Made by a program: the position numbers and the translations under genes. DNA of 64,000 bases from Gnetum montanum (lineage: Eukaryota; Streptophyta; Gnetopsida; Gnetales; Gnetaceae), in the NCBI GenBank assembly GCA_015680685.1, contig MNCI01017754.1, positions 205,320 through 269,319 of the forward strand, read 5' to 3'. Shown here one piece after another: positions 54,380-64,000 of the stretch. The notes under the pieces were generated by a model. The model was not told the DNA's origin. It searched no databases and was given only the letters and a program-made list of their open reading frames with translations. The stretch's first letter is position 1. Each line of letters begins with the position of its first letter.

Positions 54380-57115
54380 GCTGGATGTAGCCTAAGTGGT
54401 GCCTAGAGGTGGTGGCTCTTCCATTGGTTACTTTCCCTTGTCATCAGGCTTCTAAAATCTGTATGCCTCCATTCTAGGGTCATGTACTATTCATACATGT
54501 TGTGCAATATGTGATGAAGATGGTACATCCCATGGACATGGTAGTTGCAGGAATATTTTATTTGCCTTGATGTACCATGCCATAAACTGCCTTCTTTCCT
54601 CCTCAAATGCTTTAGCCATTTTGCACAACTCTTGATAATCTAACATTCTTTTGGCTAGGTTGGAAACAACATCCTTTTGATTTTGGTATTTGGCCTTTAC
54701 TATTTCTAGTTTTAAATTTTCCACATGTAATTTTTCTAATTGATAAATTCTTTCTCATACAGAGAATAGATGACTACTACTTGCTATTCTAGCTCATTTC
54801 TGTGTATACCTATTGTTAACATTGCTAAGTTAGCATAACAAAGGTTAGCTAACCTTATGTATTTTGTCAAATATTCTATCTACAGGTCTTTGTTTTTAAT
54901 CTCTGCTTGGTGAACATTAGCGTAGCTATCCAAGATGGGCTGCCAATCAGGATTTTGTGTTGAAATGAAATTTATCTAGGCCTTTACCATTTGGATTTCC
55001 TTCTCATTGATCTATTTGTACATGCCCACTTGATTTTGGAAATATTCTTTGAGCTTCTCATGCCTTTTTTCTTCATTTTTCCAAACACTTATTTCAATCG
55101 CAAATTTCTATCTTATTGTGCATACCTACTCCATTGAGAGGGTTTTATTTTCTCATGCTAGGAGGCTCATATCTTGGTTAACCCTCATCAATTGTTCTCT
55201 TAACTGATGAATGCTTTCTTCAAGAACATTCTCCTATTTTTCAACAGTGGTCAACCTTGTGTTGTCTGCAACTAGTTATTTATTTTCTTCTTGTAAGGTA
55301 GCAAGTGCTGTGGCATGGGCATATGCTTGGGCTTCTAGTACTAAATCATCTCGTACTGACTTTTTCCTTTCTCTTTCCATCTACAGGTTTTGATTAGCTA
55401 GCCTATTTAGATGTTCAGTTCTAAATTGTTCTACTTGGTCTGGCACCAAAAACTATGCAAGATCCTTTTTCTCTACTCTTAGGATTTCGAGCTCTTCTTG
55501 TATTCTCTGAGTTTCATTTTCAGCATGCTCCATCCTAGTTTCTACCATCATTAATTTTTTTTTGGTGGCTATCAAATCACATTAGACTATAGTGAAATCA
55601 CTTGGAATGTTAAAAATATTTTGCATGACCTATCTTGTATGCAACAATTTATCAAGCACATTCTCATGATCGATAGGAGTCATCGAAGTACCAACTAACA
55701 TTTGAGCATATCTGGCTCTAGATTGATCTACTGGTGGCACAACAGGAACATTGAAAGATTTTTTTATGTCATCATTGATCACTTTTATAGCTCCTATTTC
55801 ATTCTAGTGTTGCATTACCACAACTATGGCTCCTTCTCCACTTTCGAGCATTACTTGGAGTGATGCAATGTTTCTGGAAATTTGTTGTGATCATTCTCCC
55901 CCTCCTCCTGATTGCAATGAGATTTTTCCACCAATAGGATCTATGAAAATAGTTGGTTTAACAAAACCATCATTGACTTTATAAATGTTTTCCTCCTCAT
56001 TCCCCAACTGATGGTCTTTGCAATCTATTGCAGATGACTCATTGATAGCCTATAATCTTGTTGTGGTGGCAATGGAGCTTGCTGCTACTATTGTTCTTAC
56101 TGTTTCTATTGCTAATGATCACTGGTTCCTACTTGCTATTGTTGCTCAGTAGTTTGAGTGGTTTCCTTAGTGCTAGTTTGAGTTTCAACTTGATCTTTCT
56201 TTGTAGGCACTAATTTGAGCATCTCAACATATGAGGCATTTTGGCCTTTCCTAGGGATGTCATTAGTGTACTCTAGAATGCTAGATTATCTACACAACTT
56301 CTTGATAAGGCAAGGGAATGGCAGTTTCAACTTCCTTGTCTTTTTCTCCTCAAACTAACTTTGGAGTTCCATGAAGTAGAGGTGTGCAATGTTTGTATTA
56401 AATTTCCCCATTAAGATTACACTTCCTCTAACCACAAATGTTGATATTCTATTGAATATCTTTTTTGGGAGTAGGTGGTATGTGTCAATTTGGAATTAGA
56501 TTTTCTCTTATGGGGTCAACACATTGTAATCCTTGTCATCTTTGTCGTATGCTATATGCAGCCATAGTTTTCTTGCATCTGTGTCTGATCTAGTGGAGAG
56601 TTGTGTCACCTTTTCTCCTTGATTAGGCACATTAAGTGCTTTAGTAATTGCCTTACTAAATAATACACTGAGACATTTTTAATTTTGACTGTAGAATCTG
56701 TTTGTTTTTTCTTCTAGAATTGAAGTGTCTCTCCTAAGTACCATTCTTTGCTTGTTGTCAAAGTGGACCACAAGGGAGATGATTGGAGTTATGTTTTGAT
56801 CACATCTAGGGCAAACTCCATGAATGGGCCAAAGTTGAGTTCGACAATCACTATGGACATGATAGACTTCTCTTGAATAGCTTGGAGGCATTCAAGTGAC
56901 AACGTGAGGCACGATCCTTGCTCAAGCTCTTGTGGGACTTCTACCTCTACCTAGGGAAATTGCACTATGGTATGAGTTTCTTGATGGATGCTAAAAAATT
57001 AGGACTCCTACTTAACACACTCTACTTGTGGGGCCCGTTCAACCTCATCCCCAACCTCTCAACCTTTTAGTTGCAGTTGTGAGGGTCCTCCTTCTGCTCC
57101 TCTTTTTGGGGCCAT
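54380..57115 (-). pseudogene. Large 3' ORF of E (unknown function)
   Basis: On the minus strand it starts MAPKRGAEGGPSQLQLKG at 57115, with a stop next. The conserved N-terminal domain (IVELNFGPFMEFALDVIKT, WYLGETLQFWKKK, TVKIKNVSVYY) lies at about 56660-56860. The coiled-coil half contains KYIRLANLCYANLAMLTIG (about 54810-54866). The open end (54491-54724) reads MENLKLEIVKAKYQNQKDVV through LQLPCPWDVPSSSHIAQHV, and the tail ends PLGTT near 54395. The order matches B and D. There is no signal peptide or membrane segment. Stops are frequent. Confidence 0.7.
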
Positions 57116-57413
57116 CTAAAATTAATGAAGGATTTGGAATTATTAAGTTTTTTTATTGGTTCATAATAACTCTTTTTCTTACCCATACTTGTAACTAGAT
57201 CAAGTTCTTTGCTTATCATGATTGCAAAGTTAGAAAAATTTCAAAAAGAAACCCCTTAAAGTGTTATATCTATATAACCCTTCACAATTATCATTTTGGT
57301 TCTTATCTATGACCTAAAATAGTTGATATGGTACATTAAGAGGATTTTTTAAGTGTTTCTTACCTTGGTTTGATTAATTAATTGTAAAATTCTTATTATT
57401 CTCTTATACTTAC
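57116..57413 (-). promoter_or_regulatory. Candidate leader intron before the 3' ORF of E
   Basis: On the minus strand AAAGG|GTAAGTATA starts at 57413, a very good plant donor. CATTAATTTTAG ends at 57116, directly before the ATG. Length is 298 bp. Confidence 0.45.
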
Positions 57414-57523
57414 CCTTTACGATATCTTCTAGGTGTTAGAATTTTTTTGGCTCATAGGTTGTCAATATCATGCACTAGGTACCCCACACCTTGCCCCCCT
57501 TCTACCATCCCCACCTAAACCAC

Positions 57524-57711
57524 NNNNNNNNNNNNNNNNNNNNNNNNNNNNNNNNNNNNNNNNNNNNNNNNNNNNNNNNNNNNNNNNNNNNNNNNNNNNN
57601 NNNNNNNNNNNNNNNNNNNNNNNNNNNNNNNNNNNNNNNNNNNNNNNNNNNNNNNNNNNNNNNNNNNNNNNNNNNNNNNNNNNNNNNNNNNNNNNNNNNN
57701 NNNNNNNNNNN
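57524..57711. other. Assembly gap (188 N)
   Basis: The bases are unknown. The gap is followed by a run of 20 C at 57712-57731 and preceded by C-rich sequence. A homopolymer tract probably caused the break, and its true length is not known. Reading frames spanning it are meaningless. Confidence 0.98.
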
Positions 57712-57925
57712 CCCCCCCCCCCCCCCCCCCCACAAATGACTAAGTTGAGAGCTTTGTGAGCAACAAGGTTCAAGAATTTTGGAAATCGGAGCTACAAGGA
57801 TGAAGATATGGTCTTTGGAAGTTAGCATGTTAGAGCTCTTTGTTGGGAAGAAAAAATAGCAAAAACTCTCTTCACATGGAAAATGAGAAATGGAAATTTT
57901 ACTAGCTTCCCCATGATATATGTAC

Positions 57926-57990
57926 CAATTTATATGCGCAATATCGTAGATCATATATCATACATATGATATCATAGCTACAATATCACC
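57926..57990 (-). promoter_or_regulatory. Candidate internal promoter of E
   Basis: On the minus strand GGTGATATTGTAGCTATGAT and ATATGATCTACGATATTG motifs are followed by CATATAAATTGG (57937-57926). The LTR of E likewise has ATATTGTA-type motifs ahead of CTATAAATATG. It lies about 810 bp (including the gap) upstream of the 3' ORF. Confidence 0.5.
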
Positions 57991-59879
57991 TTTGAAAATT
58001 TCAAAATATTCCTTGGAATTTTTGGGAACAAATGAGTTAAATCAAATGTCTGGAAAATATGAAGCATGTCCAAAGGGTCCTAGGCCTTTCATGATGCATA
58101 GCTTTGAAGAAATTAATGGATAAAGTTCATAAAGAAGGAATCTCGGACAACGAAAGTTCATTAAGTGTTTTGGATGGATAGAAGCTAGGTAATGGAGGTT
58201 TATTATTGGAATGGATTATGGGATGTTAAGGGAAGTTTTTATTAATTTTTTCACTATTTTGGAAGGCATAAAGTGATGTGGACTTTCTTGGAAAGTATAA
58301 GATACAATAGTTATACAAGTGAGTCCTCCCCAAATCAAGCTCTAGCCCTTAGTACCCTTGTATAACCATGCCTAAAAGTATCTGTAGGCACTCAAGGAGT
58401 TAAATGTAATGCATACTTGTTATCCAAACACACATGTTAGTAGTGCCAAGTGGAAAAATTATGCTCTAGTATACAAAACCATAAGTTACAATTAATTATA
58501 TAGTGAGGTGACACAGGCTTTAGAAGGAATTGCATAAGCTAGGACATGAGTTGTCTTACCATAGGCATAATGAATTCTTGTGTTTCATTGATAGTTAAAG
58601 TAATCATTAGCCTTTCTATCCAAGATTCAAATCAAGTCCAAACCACATCTAGTGACATCACATTGTTTCACTTCTTAGATTCACAACAATAAGACTATCA
58701 CTATTGCAAGGAGTACCATCACTTGGCATTTTTTCCAAGGGAGGCGTTTATTCATTGTACTTTTTATTTTTATTTTTTTGAAATTCCTAAGAAGTCACCT
58801 ACCTTTAGGTATAAGTAACATGTCTTTCTAGTGGGACCCCCAAAATTTTTATTTTATGCATGAATTTTATTTTATCTATGTCAACCTTACCAAAGGACTA
58901 CCTTCAAGCATGGGTAACATGTCTTTTCAGTGATATGACAAGGGATCACTTAGTGTACTCTTACTTTCAATTTTCATTATCTCTACAAGGGTATAATTAC
59001 AAGCTTAGCAACTTGATAGAACATATAGTAGTGATCCAAGAGATTCCACAAATCCCCATGATGTCATACCCTTCACATTCTCACTTGGTTCTCCACTCTA
59101 TTATCCAAGCATAATGATCACAAGTTTATTCTTGATTTTATTAAGAAAAGAATATCATTATAACCATGGTAAGAACCCCTTATTATTGGAATGGATGGAT
59201 GGATGTTGTGGTCTCGCTGTACAAATAATCAGGTCCTTATGACTCAATAACATAGAGAAATCTTCACATCATTAGACTACATCTTACCTTATTCATGGTG
59301 TGTTTTATTAATGATTGAACAAAAATATGGAAAAGTAAATGGAAACAAGGAATGAAAAATTATAAAAGATAGTAAAAATGAATAGATGAAAAGAATGAAA
59401 AACTAGTATTAAGAATTAAGAATGAGAAATGTTAAAGAATTTATAAATTATTAAGAAATTGAAAAGTGTACAAGAATGGAAAAAATGTATTAAGAAATGT
59501 GAAAAGGTATAACTAGAAATTAGAAATAAAAAAGAATTGTAAAACAAAAAATTGAAAAACACTTATTAATTCCTATATCAGGATAAGGCATCTCCCCCAC
59601 AATTAAACTCATGGGCAAGTGCTTGAAAAATGGACCCTAGATCCCCTAGATCATACACTTTAGGTTTCTCACTTACCAACTTCAATGATTTGATTTTTTG
59701 ATTATTGTCCCATTTAATCTTGATGGTAATTAAATTTTGATCTAAGTCCTTATTTCCTCTATCTACTGGTGTATTATTATGGTTTAATACTTTTGTTTGT
59801 AATTTCTCAGTTGGGGTTTCTTTCTTAGAAGAGGAGTTAATAAGTGGTTTAGATTATTCCATGCATGTTTTGGATAATT
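57991..59879 (-). other. Noncoding stretch of E, with a possible scrap of integrase end
   Basis: The conserved TTTGGGGAGGACTC-type block lies at 58321-58334. The CATGTTACCCATGC-type block occurs twice (about 58803-58840 and 58893-58930), a local duplication. Near 59,590-59,650 the minus strand reads DLGSIFQALAHEFNCGGDAL, which resembles the extreme end of pol in B and C (SLFWISSFQLSHGGDGHL). So the deletion removed RT to integrase but left the tail. Confidence 0.5.
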
Positions 59880-60425
59880 TTAAGTTCTTATTTTTGACCA
59901 CAATGTGTCTTTTGGTTTAGTGGCCCATGCTCTTTCTTTTGCACACACCTCTTTTTCACTATTGTTGTGGACTAGTGTAATGATTGTGTTAACATTCTGA
60001 TGTGCCAGCCCATAACTACATCCTTCTTTATTATTAGTAATGCATGGAATATATTGCATATGTATGTCTTTGTGCTTGTCTTTATTATAGATTTCAACAG
60101 ATAAATCTCTCATGCTTAACTTAGCATCAATTGTGCTAAGCCATGCTCTTTCCATAATGATTGGAAATTGCCTATCATCATTCTATACATCAATTATTAG
60201 AAAGCCTATTGGATAAGACCACCCATTGATGGTGGTCACCACATCTTCTATCTGTTCCAAGGGAATGGTGACAAATTGATTTGCAAGCTCTAATTTTATA
60301 TTAAACTTCCTTAAGGGAAGTAGGTTCCATGCCTTGCATGTTTCTTGAGAGATTAAATCTACCCCAGAACCTAAGTCTAATAGAGCCGTGCATGGTAAAT
60401 TTCCAGCTACTTGTAAATAAATCAA
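59880..60425 (-). pseudogene. Aspartic protease of element E
   Basis: On the minus strand there is one frame with a single stop at about 60180-60182. The first half reads MIYLQVAGNLPCTALLDLGS, GVDLISQETCKAW, TIPLEQIEDVVTTINGWSYP. The second reads FPIIMERAWLSTIDAKLSMR. The active-site triplet is Asp-Leu-Gly instead of Asp-Ser-Gly or Asp-Thr-Gly. It is otherwise the best-preserved coding part of E. In the family it follows gag directly, as it does here. Confidence 0.85.
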
Positions 60426-61941
60426 AGAAATTCTTACATCAATTCTTTTCTTTGGGAGTGGTCCTGCATTTATCTAGTTTTTGACTATTTCCATTAGCAT
60501 GATAGTTTTCAGTTTCGATAATGACTATTATGGAAGCATGATATGAGTAAGAGGGTTTGTCATTAGAGGAATTTGTCTTGATGAAGTTTTAATTTTACCA
60601 ACCTTTTTTGGACTTATCCTAAAGAAGGGATGTTTCTTAGTTTAGCCCTTAGTGTTGTTGGCATGGCTCTCTATCTGTACATCCACTGCCCTTGTAGAAT
60701 TCTTTCACTGAAGTTGTGATGGTAGTTCTCCCTGCATAGCAAGTGGTGGCATAGATGGTAAATGATTATGAGGTTGACTTGATGAACCAGATATCTATGG
60801 ATGCCTGTATGGATCAGGGTCATTCCTTGGAGGTGTTGACCTATGGCATTTGGGTGGATAGTATTGTAGAGTTTGAACCGCTGCATTACCTAGAGAGATT
60901 AGACGTTGTACATAGTATCCATAAGGCTAATAATATGGATAGTATTGGCATGGTGGTGGCATGGCCCACAATTGGGGTTGTTACCACTATTAATGATATT
61001 GGTCGTATGGTTGTGGGTAAGCTCCACTAGGATAGTACGTGGGTTAGAAGGCTTGCTTATAGTTACCTTAAGGGTAACATAACCATTTGGGTATCTATTT
61101 CTTAATAAATTTTGGATTAAGTGCATATAACCTTGTTTCTTGTAAGTGTGCCATTACTAAACATCCCTTGGAATGTTCATATTGGCATATGACGTATACT
61201 TCCTCATCTTTAGAGCTTGTGTTTGAACACTCAGCCATTGAAGCCACTTTGCCCTTTCATCCAAAGCCTCTCTTCTTTTTTGTGTCATTTCCTTTACCAA
61301 AGGCTTGCTCTATTTTCTTCTTCAAAATCATCAAAGCTGTTGTGAATTTCTCATCAACTGAGTTTCACATCTTCTCTACCTTTGTTGCCATATTGGTGAT
61401 AGATTGTTAGATAAGTAAAGTTTTCTTTTGAATTACCTATTCTAAGGTTTCTTCTTCTTGTGTGTCACAAACTCTTGCATCCTATTTTTTGATAGATCAA
61501 TCTCTATTATATTCTTTTGCTGATTCTCTTTTTCTTAACTCTCCTTCCTTCTTTTCCACTTGGTTAATTAATCTATGTATCCAATGGACAAACATTTGGG
61601 ATAATCAACCTTGGGCATAAACCCCAAGGGTCTATCTAGTCTTGTTCCAAATCCCATCAACAAATGCCTCAGTTATTTCTGTTGTGAAAATCCATGGCCT
61701 ATAAATCTATGCAATAGTGAGTAATACATACCCATTGATACATCAAGGGATTCATGAGTCCCTTGCTTCCATACTTGGATCTATTTCTATACATTGGACA
61801 CCTAGGTAAGTTTGGTGTTTGTCATTGAAGAGCTTCAGCATGGTACTCCATCTTCTAATTAATTTTTGTTCAACTGATCTATACTAGCTTTTAGCTTCTT
61901 TCACGAGTCTTTGTGGGAACAACTTTAGTTTCTATCAATTG
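60426..61941 (-). pseudogene. gag of element E, C-terminal part (broken)
   Basis: On the minus strand the core region lies next to element G, then a charged segment (about 61250-61620), then a zinc-knuckle-like VYVICQYEHSKGC at about 61157-61198, followed by HLQETRLYALNP as in the other elements. A Pro/Tyr/Gly-rich tail leads into protease. The start of gag is beyond G and outside the window. Stops are frequent. Confidence 0.75.
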
Positions 61942-62792
61942 TGATGAGTGGCGAGGTACCCCTACACTCAACCATACGAATACAAGCGTACCATGTGCGA
62001 TCTGGTCAAACTCCACAGACTAAGTGCCTACACGCCTCATGGAACACTTAAGGTTAATTATTCGTTGTCTTTCCAAACTTACTTGTAGTTCTCACAGTGT
62101 ATGGTTAAGTAAGTCTGAGGTATATGATTTTTATATCTTTTTATGTTTTTATCTCCTATGCTAACGAGTTGAATGGTTGAAGAGATTAACTAACTAATTC
62201 TAACTAATGAACTAAGTCTAAATAAATCTAGCGTCAGCATCCGTTCCCACTTACCATACACACCCTAAACCGATGCAACCATGGCTACCAAACGCTAGTC
62301 GTTGCTGGGATCACCACGCATAACGCACATGCTCAAAGTGGTCATACTGAGGCACTTAACTAGGAGAGAAGGGTTGAGAGAGAAAGTAGTAAATAACTTA
62401 TAAAGCATTTAAATAATAGATAATAAATAACAATAAATAAAATCCTAATTAGCCTATTGCATGCACTACAAGGTTTATCCAAGAAGCTCGTCCTTATTGC
62501 CGTACACAAACTTGTGTTCAAGTACAATGTTTGCTCGTATAAAGATCCGTTCACTTTAGGACTCCTATTGCAAGCACATGGAAAATATTCTATCTCTAGA
62601 GTGATCAATCTGCTAGAGTTTCTCTACTATCTAGCCTAGCATGAGGAAACAAGGGAGAGCCGCCTCTGATTTATAGATATGACGATGCACCGCGATATCG
62701 TGGGGGAGGATGCAATATCGCGTATGCAATATCGCGAGGGATGTGATATCACGATAATCACGATATCGTGTATGCGATATTGCATCCCATCA
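61942..62792 (-). repeat. 3' LTR of element G
   Basis: The 851-bp LTR ends with the shared CTCATCA (plus-strand TGATGAGTGGCGAGGTACCC). The U3 is packed with CGATATCG-like motifs at 62684-62787, the densest and least decayed array of this type here. A TATA-like CTATAAATC follows on the minus strand at 62676-62668. Confidence 0.9.
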
Positions 62793-62828
62793 TACCTCCA
62801 TGGCTAAATGAAAATGCATCCTCGAGTT
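62793..62828 (-). other. Polypurine tract and stem-loop motif of G
   Basis: On the minus strand AACTCG, AGGA, TGCATT (62828-62813) is an imperfect hairpin. AGCCATGGAGGTA then precedes the LTR. Confidence 0.62.
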
Positions 62829-62975
62829 CTTTACAATAATATCGAGAAGGTATGGGATTATTGACTCAAAATGAAACTAATGGGATGACATGTGAATGGA
62901 TCATCATTACAAGACACAACAAAATTGGTGTTCATGAAAATAAGGGTGAACACATTATTACATTGACATCAAGCC

Positions 62976-63167
62976 TCATTTGGTAGCTTGAGATAAAGAG
63001 AGAGGGAAAGAAGTGTTGCTATTGCCAATGCCAAGATTGCGCCTTACGTTGTCCATCCATAAGTGCACCATCGATCTTGCTCCTTGCATAGCTGTTTCAG
63101 CGCTGCTCCATTCCAAGAATTTTCTCCAAATCCAATCCGTTGTTGCATGATCATCATCTACACACAA
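62976..63167 (-). CDS. Small 3' ORF of G (about 63 codons, unknown function)
   Basis: On the minus strand a TTTTGTGTGTAG site lies just before ATGATGATCATG (about 63157). The peptide contains ATTDWIWRKFLEWSSAETAM, then MVHLWMDNVRRNLGIGNS. This aligns with the small 3' ORFs of A and C (TMDWAWRKHS, LVAWLWINNGR.N.GI). It is shorter than theirs because of a stop. No domain is recognised. Confidence 0.38.
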   Translation of the reverse strand: MCVDDDHATTDWIWRKFLEWSSAETAMQGARSMVHLWMDNVRRNLGIGNSNTSFPLSLSQATK

Positions 63168-64000
63168 AACACAGTCTTATATTAGCAAGGGTAATTAAAT
63201 CATCATGTAATTGATACCTTTCTTCGGTGTAAGTCCATTGGCTAGGTTGTGGTATGGCTAATACGAATCTAGAGATATATTAATGATGACCATCGAAGGT
63301 GTAGGGGTTAGGAAAAAATCAAAAAAATCAGGGCTAGGGCCCCATACCCCCATGACTAATCGCGAACCTCTAGTAGTGTTAGAATGGAGAAATAAAAAGG
63401 AACAAGAAAGATAGATAAAAAGGAACAACTAGAACATCGATGAAATGGATGTCAAGGTGGAAATGAAAAAAATAAAATTAATTGCAAAAATGTTAGGGAA
63501 AAGAAGTTAACAGGTGCATCAAATAGGAATGTTAGTGGGTCCTCCCCAAAGTAGGCTCATGTCCTTAATGCCCTGAAAAACCCATATTCAAAGAGTTTGT
63601 AGGCTCTAGGAATGTCATTTGGAACAAAAGTTAATGTCTTAACTACAAGAATTTACCGAAAAGAAAATAATGCATCAATTAAAATATACATTAATGATAC
63701 AACTGGCAATGAGGTGAATAATGGAGAGAAGGATGGAGAGAAGAGAATGGAATGGAATCCCAAGAACAAGGTGGTGTACATCCCCTTGTGTAGTTCATGA
63801 TTAATGTGACTTAGCAGTTCCCATTCCAAGTTCGGCCTTAAACCAACCACATCCAGTGACTTCGCATCAATGCATTCGGCTAATCCATCCTCTTGAAGTA
63901 ATAAGAAAGCATCTTCAAAGAGCCACCACCATTCTAATGAAACAAATGAGGAGAGAATGGGAAGCAAGAAGGGCCTTAGTTAGAGGGAACATTTTTAGTT
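63168..64000 (-). other. 3' noncoding region of G with conserved blocks
   Basis: On the minus strand the block ACAACCTAGCCAATGG lies at about 63240-63255 before the acceptor-like site. TTTGGGGAGGACCCAC sits at 63537-63552. GTTCCCTCTAACTAAGGCCC (63988-63969) is the end of the block conserved in A, B and C. No gene is seen. Confidence 0.55.

Larger units (their letters stand above)
53299..61941 (-). mobile_element. Gypsy element E, Tat/Athila type, long class, RT to integrase deleted, partial in window
   Basis: On the minus strand, from the right: gag (cut by element G at 61941), protease, then post-pol noncoding DNA with an assembly gap, a promoter-like module, the large 3' ORF, polypurine tract and 3' LTR (53299-54185). 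The 5' LTR and the gag start lie beyond element G, outside the window. RT, RNase H and integrase are missing between about 59,880 and 59,580. E is the most diverged gypsy copy: its LTR end begins TAATGAG instead of TGATGAG. Confidence 0.88.
61942..64000 (-). mobile_element. Gypsy element G, short class, 3' end only
   Basis: On the minus strand this is the 3' LTR and the last 1.2 kb of the internal region; the rest lies beyond the window. The left target-site copy would be AATTG (61937-61941), and the right one cannot be checked. It is inserted in the gag of E, so it is younger than E. Confidence 0.88.

Noticed and set aside
57433-57954. Several long reading frames across 57,5xx on both strands
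   Set aside because: They consist mostly of unknown bases in the assembly gap and a poly-C run, so they carry no information.
60755-61030. 91-codon plus-strand frame within E
   Set aside because: It lies opposite the Pro/Tyr-rich gag tail of E, which explains the open frame. It has no independent support.
63612-63967. Short frames on both strands near the right end
   Set aside because: They fall in the conserved noncoding 3' region of element G and are not kept in A or C.

Overview
This window looks like nuclear DNA from a land plant, probably a seed plant with a large, repeat-rich genome. I cannot name the species. It is AT-rich, with no operons, no tRNA or rRNA genes and no intact host gene that I can support. 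Nearly everything is layered retrotransposons: one Ty1/copia end, six Ty3/gypsy elements of the Tat/Athila type, one non-autonomous LTR element with a gag-like reading frame, two LINE-type remnants and a cluster of tRNA-like SINE fragments. The gypsy assignment rests on tRNA-Asp-like primer sites, FMDD reverse transcriptase and 5-bp target duplications. Element names A to G are mine.

Layout. 1-1400: 3' end of a copia element. 1540-1664 and 8893-9303: halves of a decayed DUF4283/zinc-knuckle gene (LINE ORF1 type), split by gypsy element A (1665-8887, +, duplication AGCAT). 9304-13884: intergenic DNA with SINE-like copies. 13885-27144: gypsy element B (+, duplication CCAAT), the most complete copy. 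27145-28535: sequence I do not recognise. 28541-50400: a four-deep nest. Gypsy C (32247-41493, +) lies in the 3' ORF of gypsy D (31077-48523, minus, duplication CTTGT). D lies in the gag-like ORF of element F (29152-50099, +), and F lies in a LINE ORF2 (28541-29151 and 50100-50400). 50401-52914: very AT-rich DNA without a recognisable gene. 52915-61941: a truncated LTR plus gypsy E (minus), with an assembly gap at 57524-57711. 61942-64000: the 3' end of gypsy G (minus), inserted in the gag of E.

The gypsy elements form two classes. The long class (B, D, E) carries an extra 3' ORF of about 900 codons, downstream of the usual pol position. It has a conserved N-terminal domain and a coiled-coil C-terminal half. 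The short class (A, C, G) has a small, unrelated reading frame of about 60-135 codons at the same place. All copies are mutated, and pol is deleted to different extents in A, C, D and E.

Most interesting observation: in all three long-class elements, the family-specific repeat motif that precedes the TATA box in the LTR occurs a second time inside the element, again just before a TATA-like box and about 0.5-0.8 kb upstream of the 3' ORF. A candidate splice donor and a TAG acceptor that abuts the ORF's ATG follow. This looks like an internal promoter with a leader intron whose upstream motif matches the LTR of the same element. This is inference from sequence pattern only.
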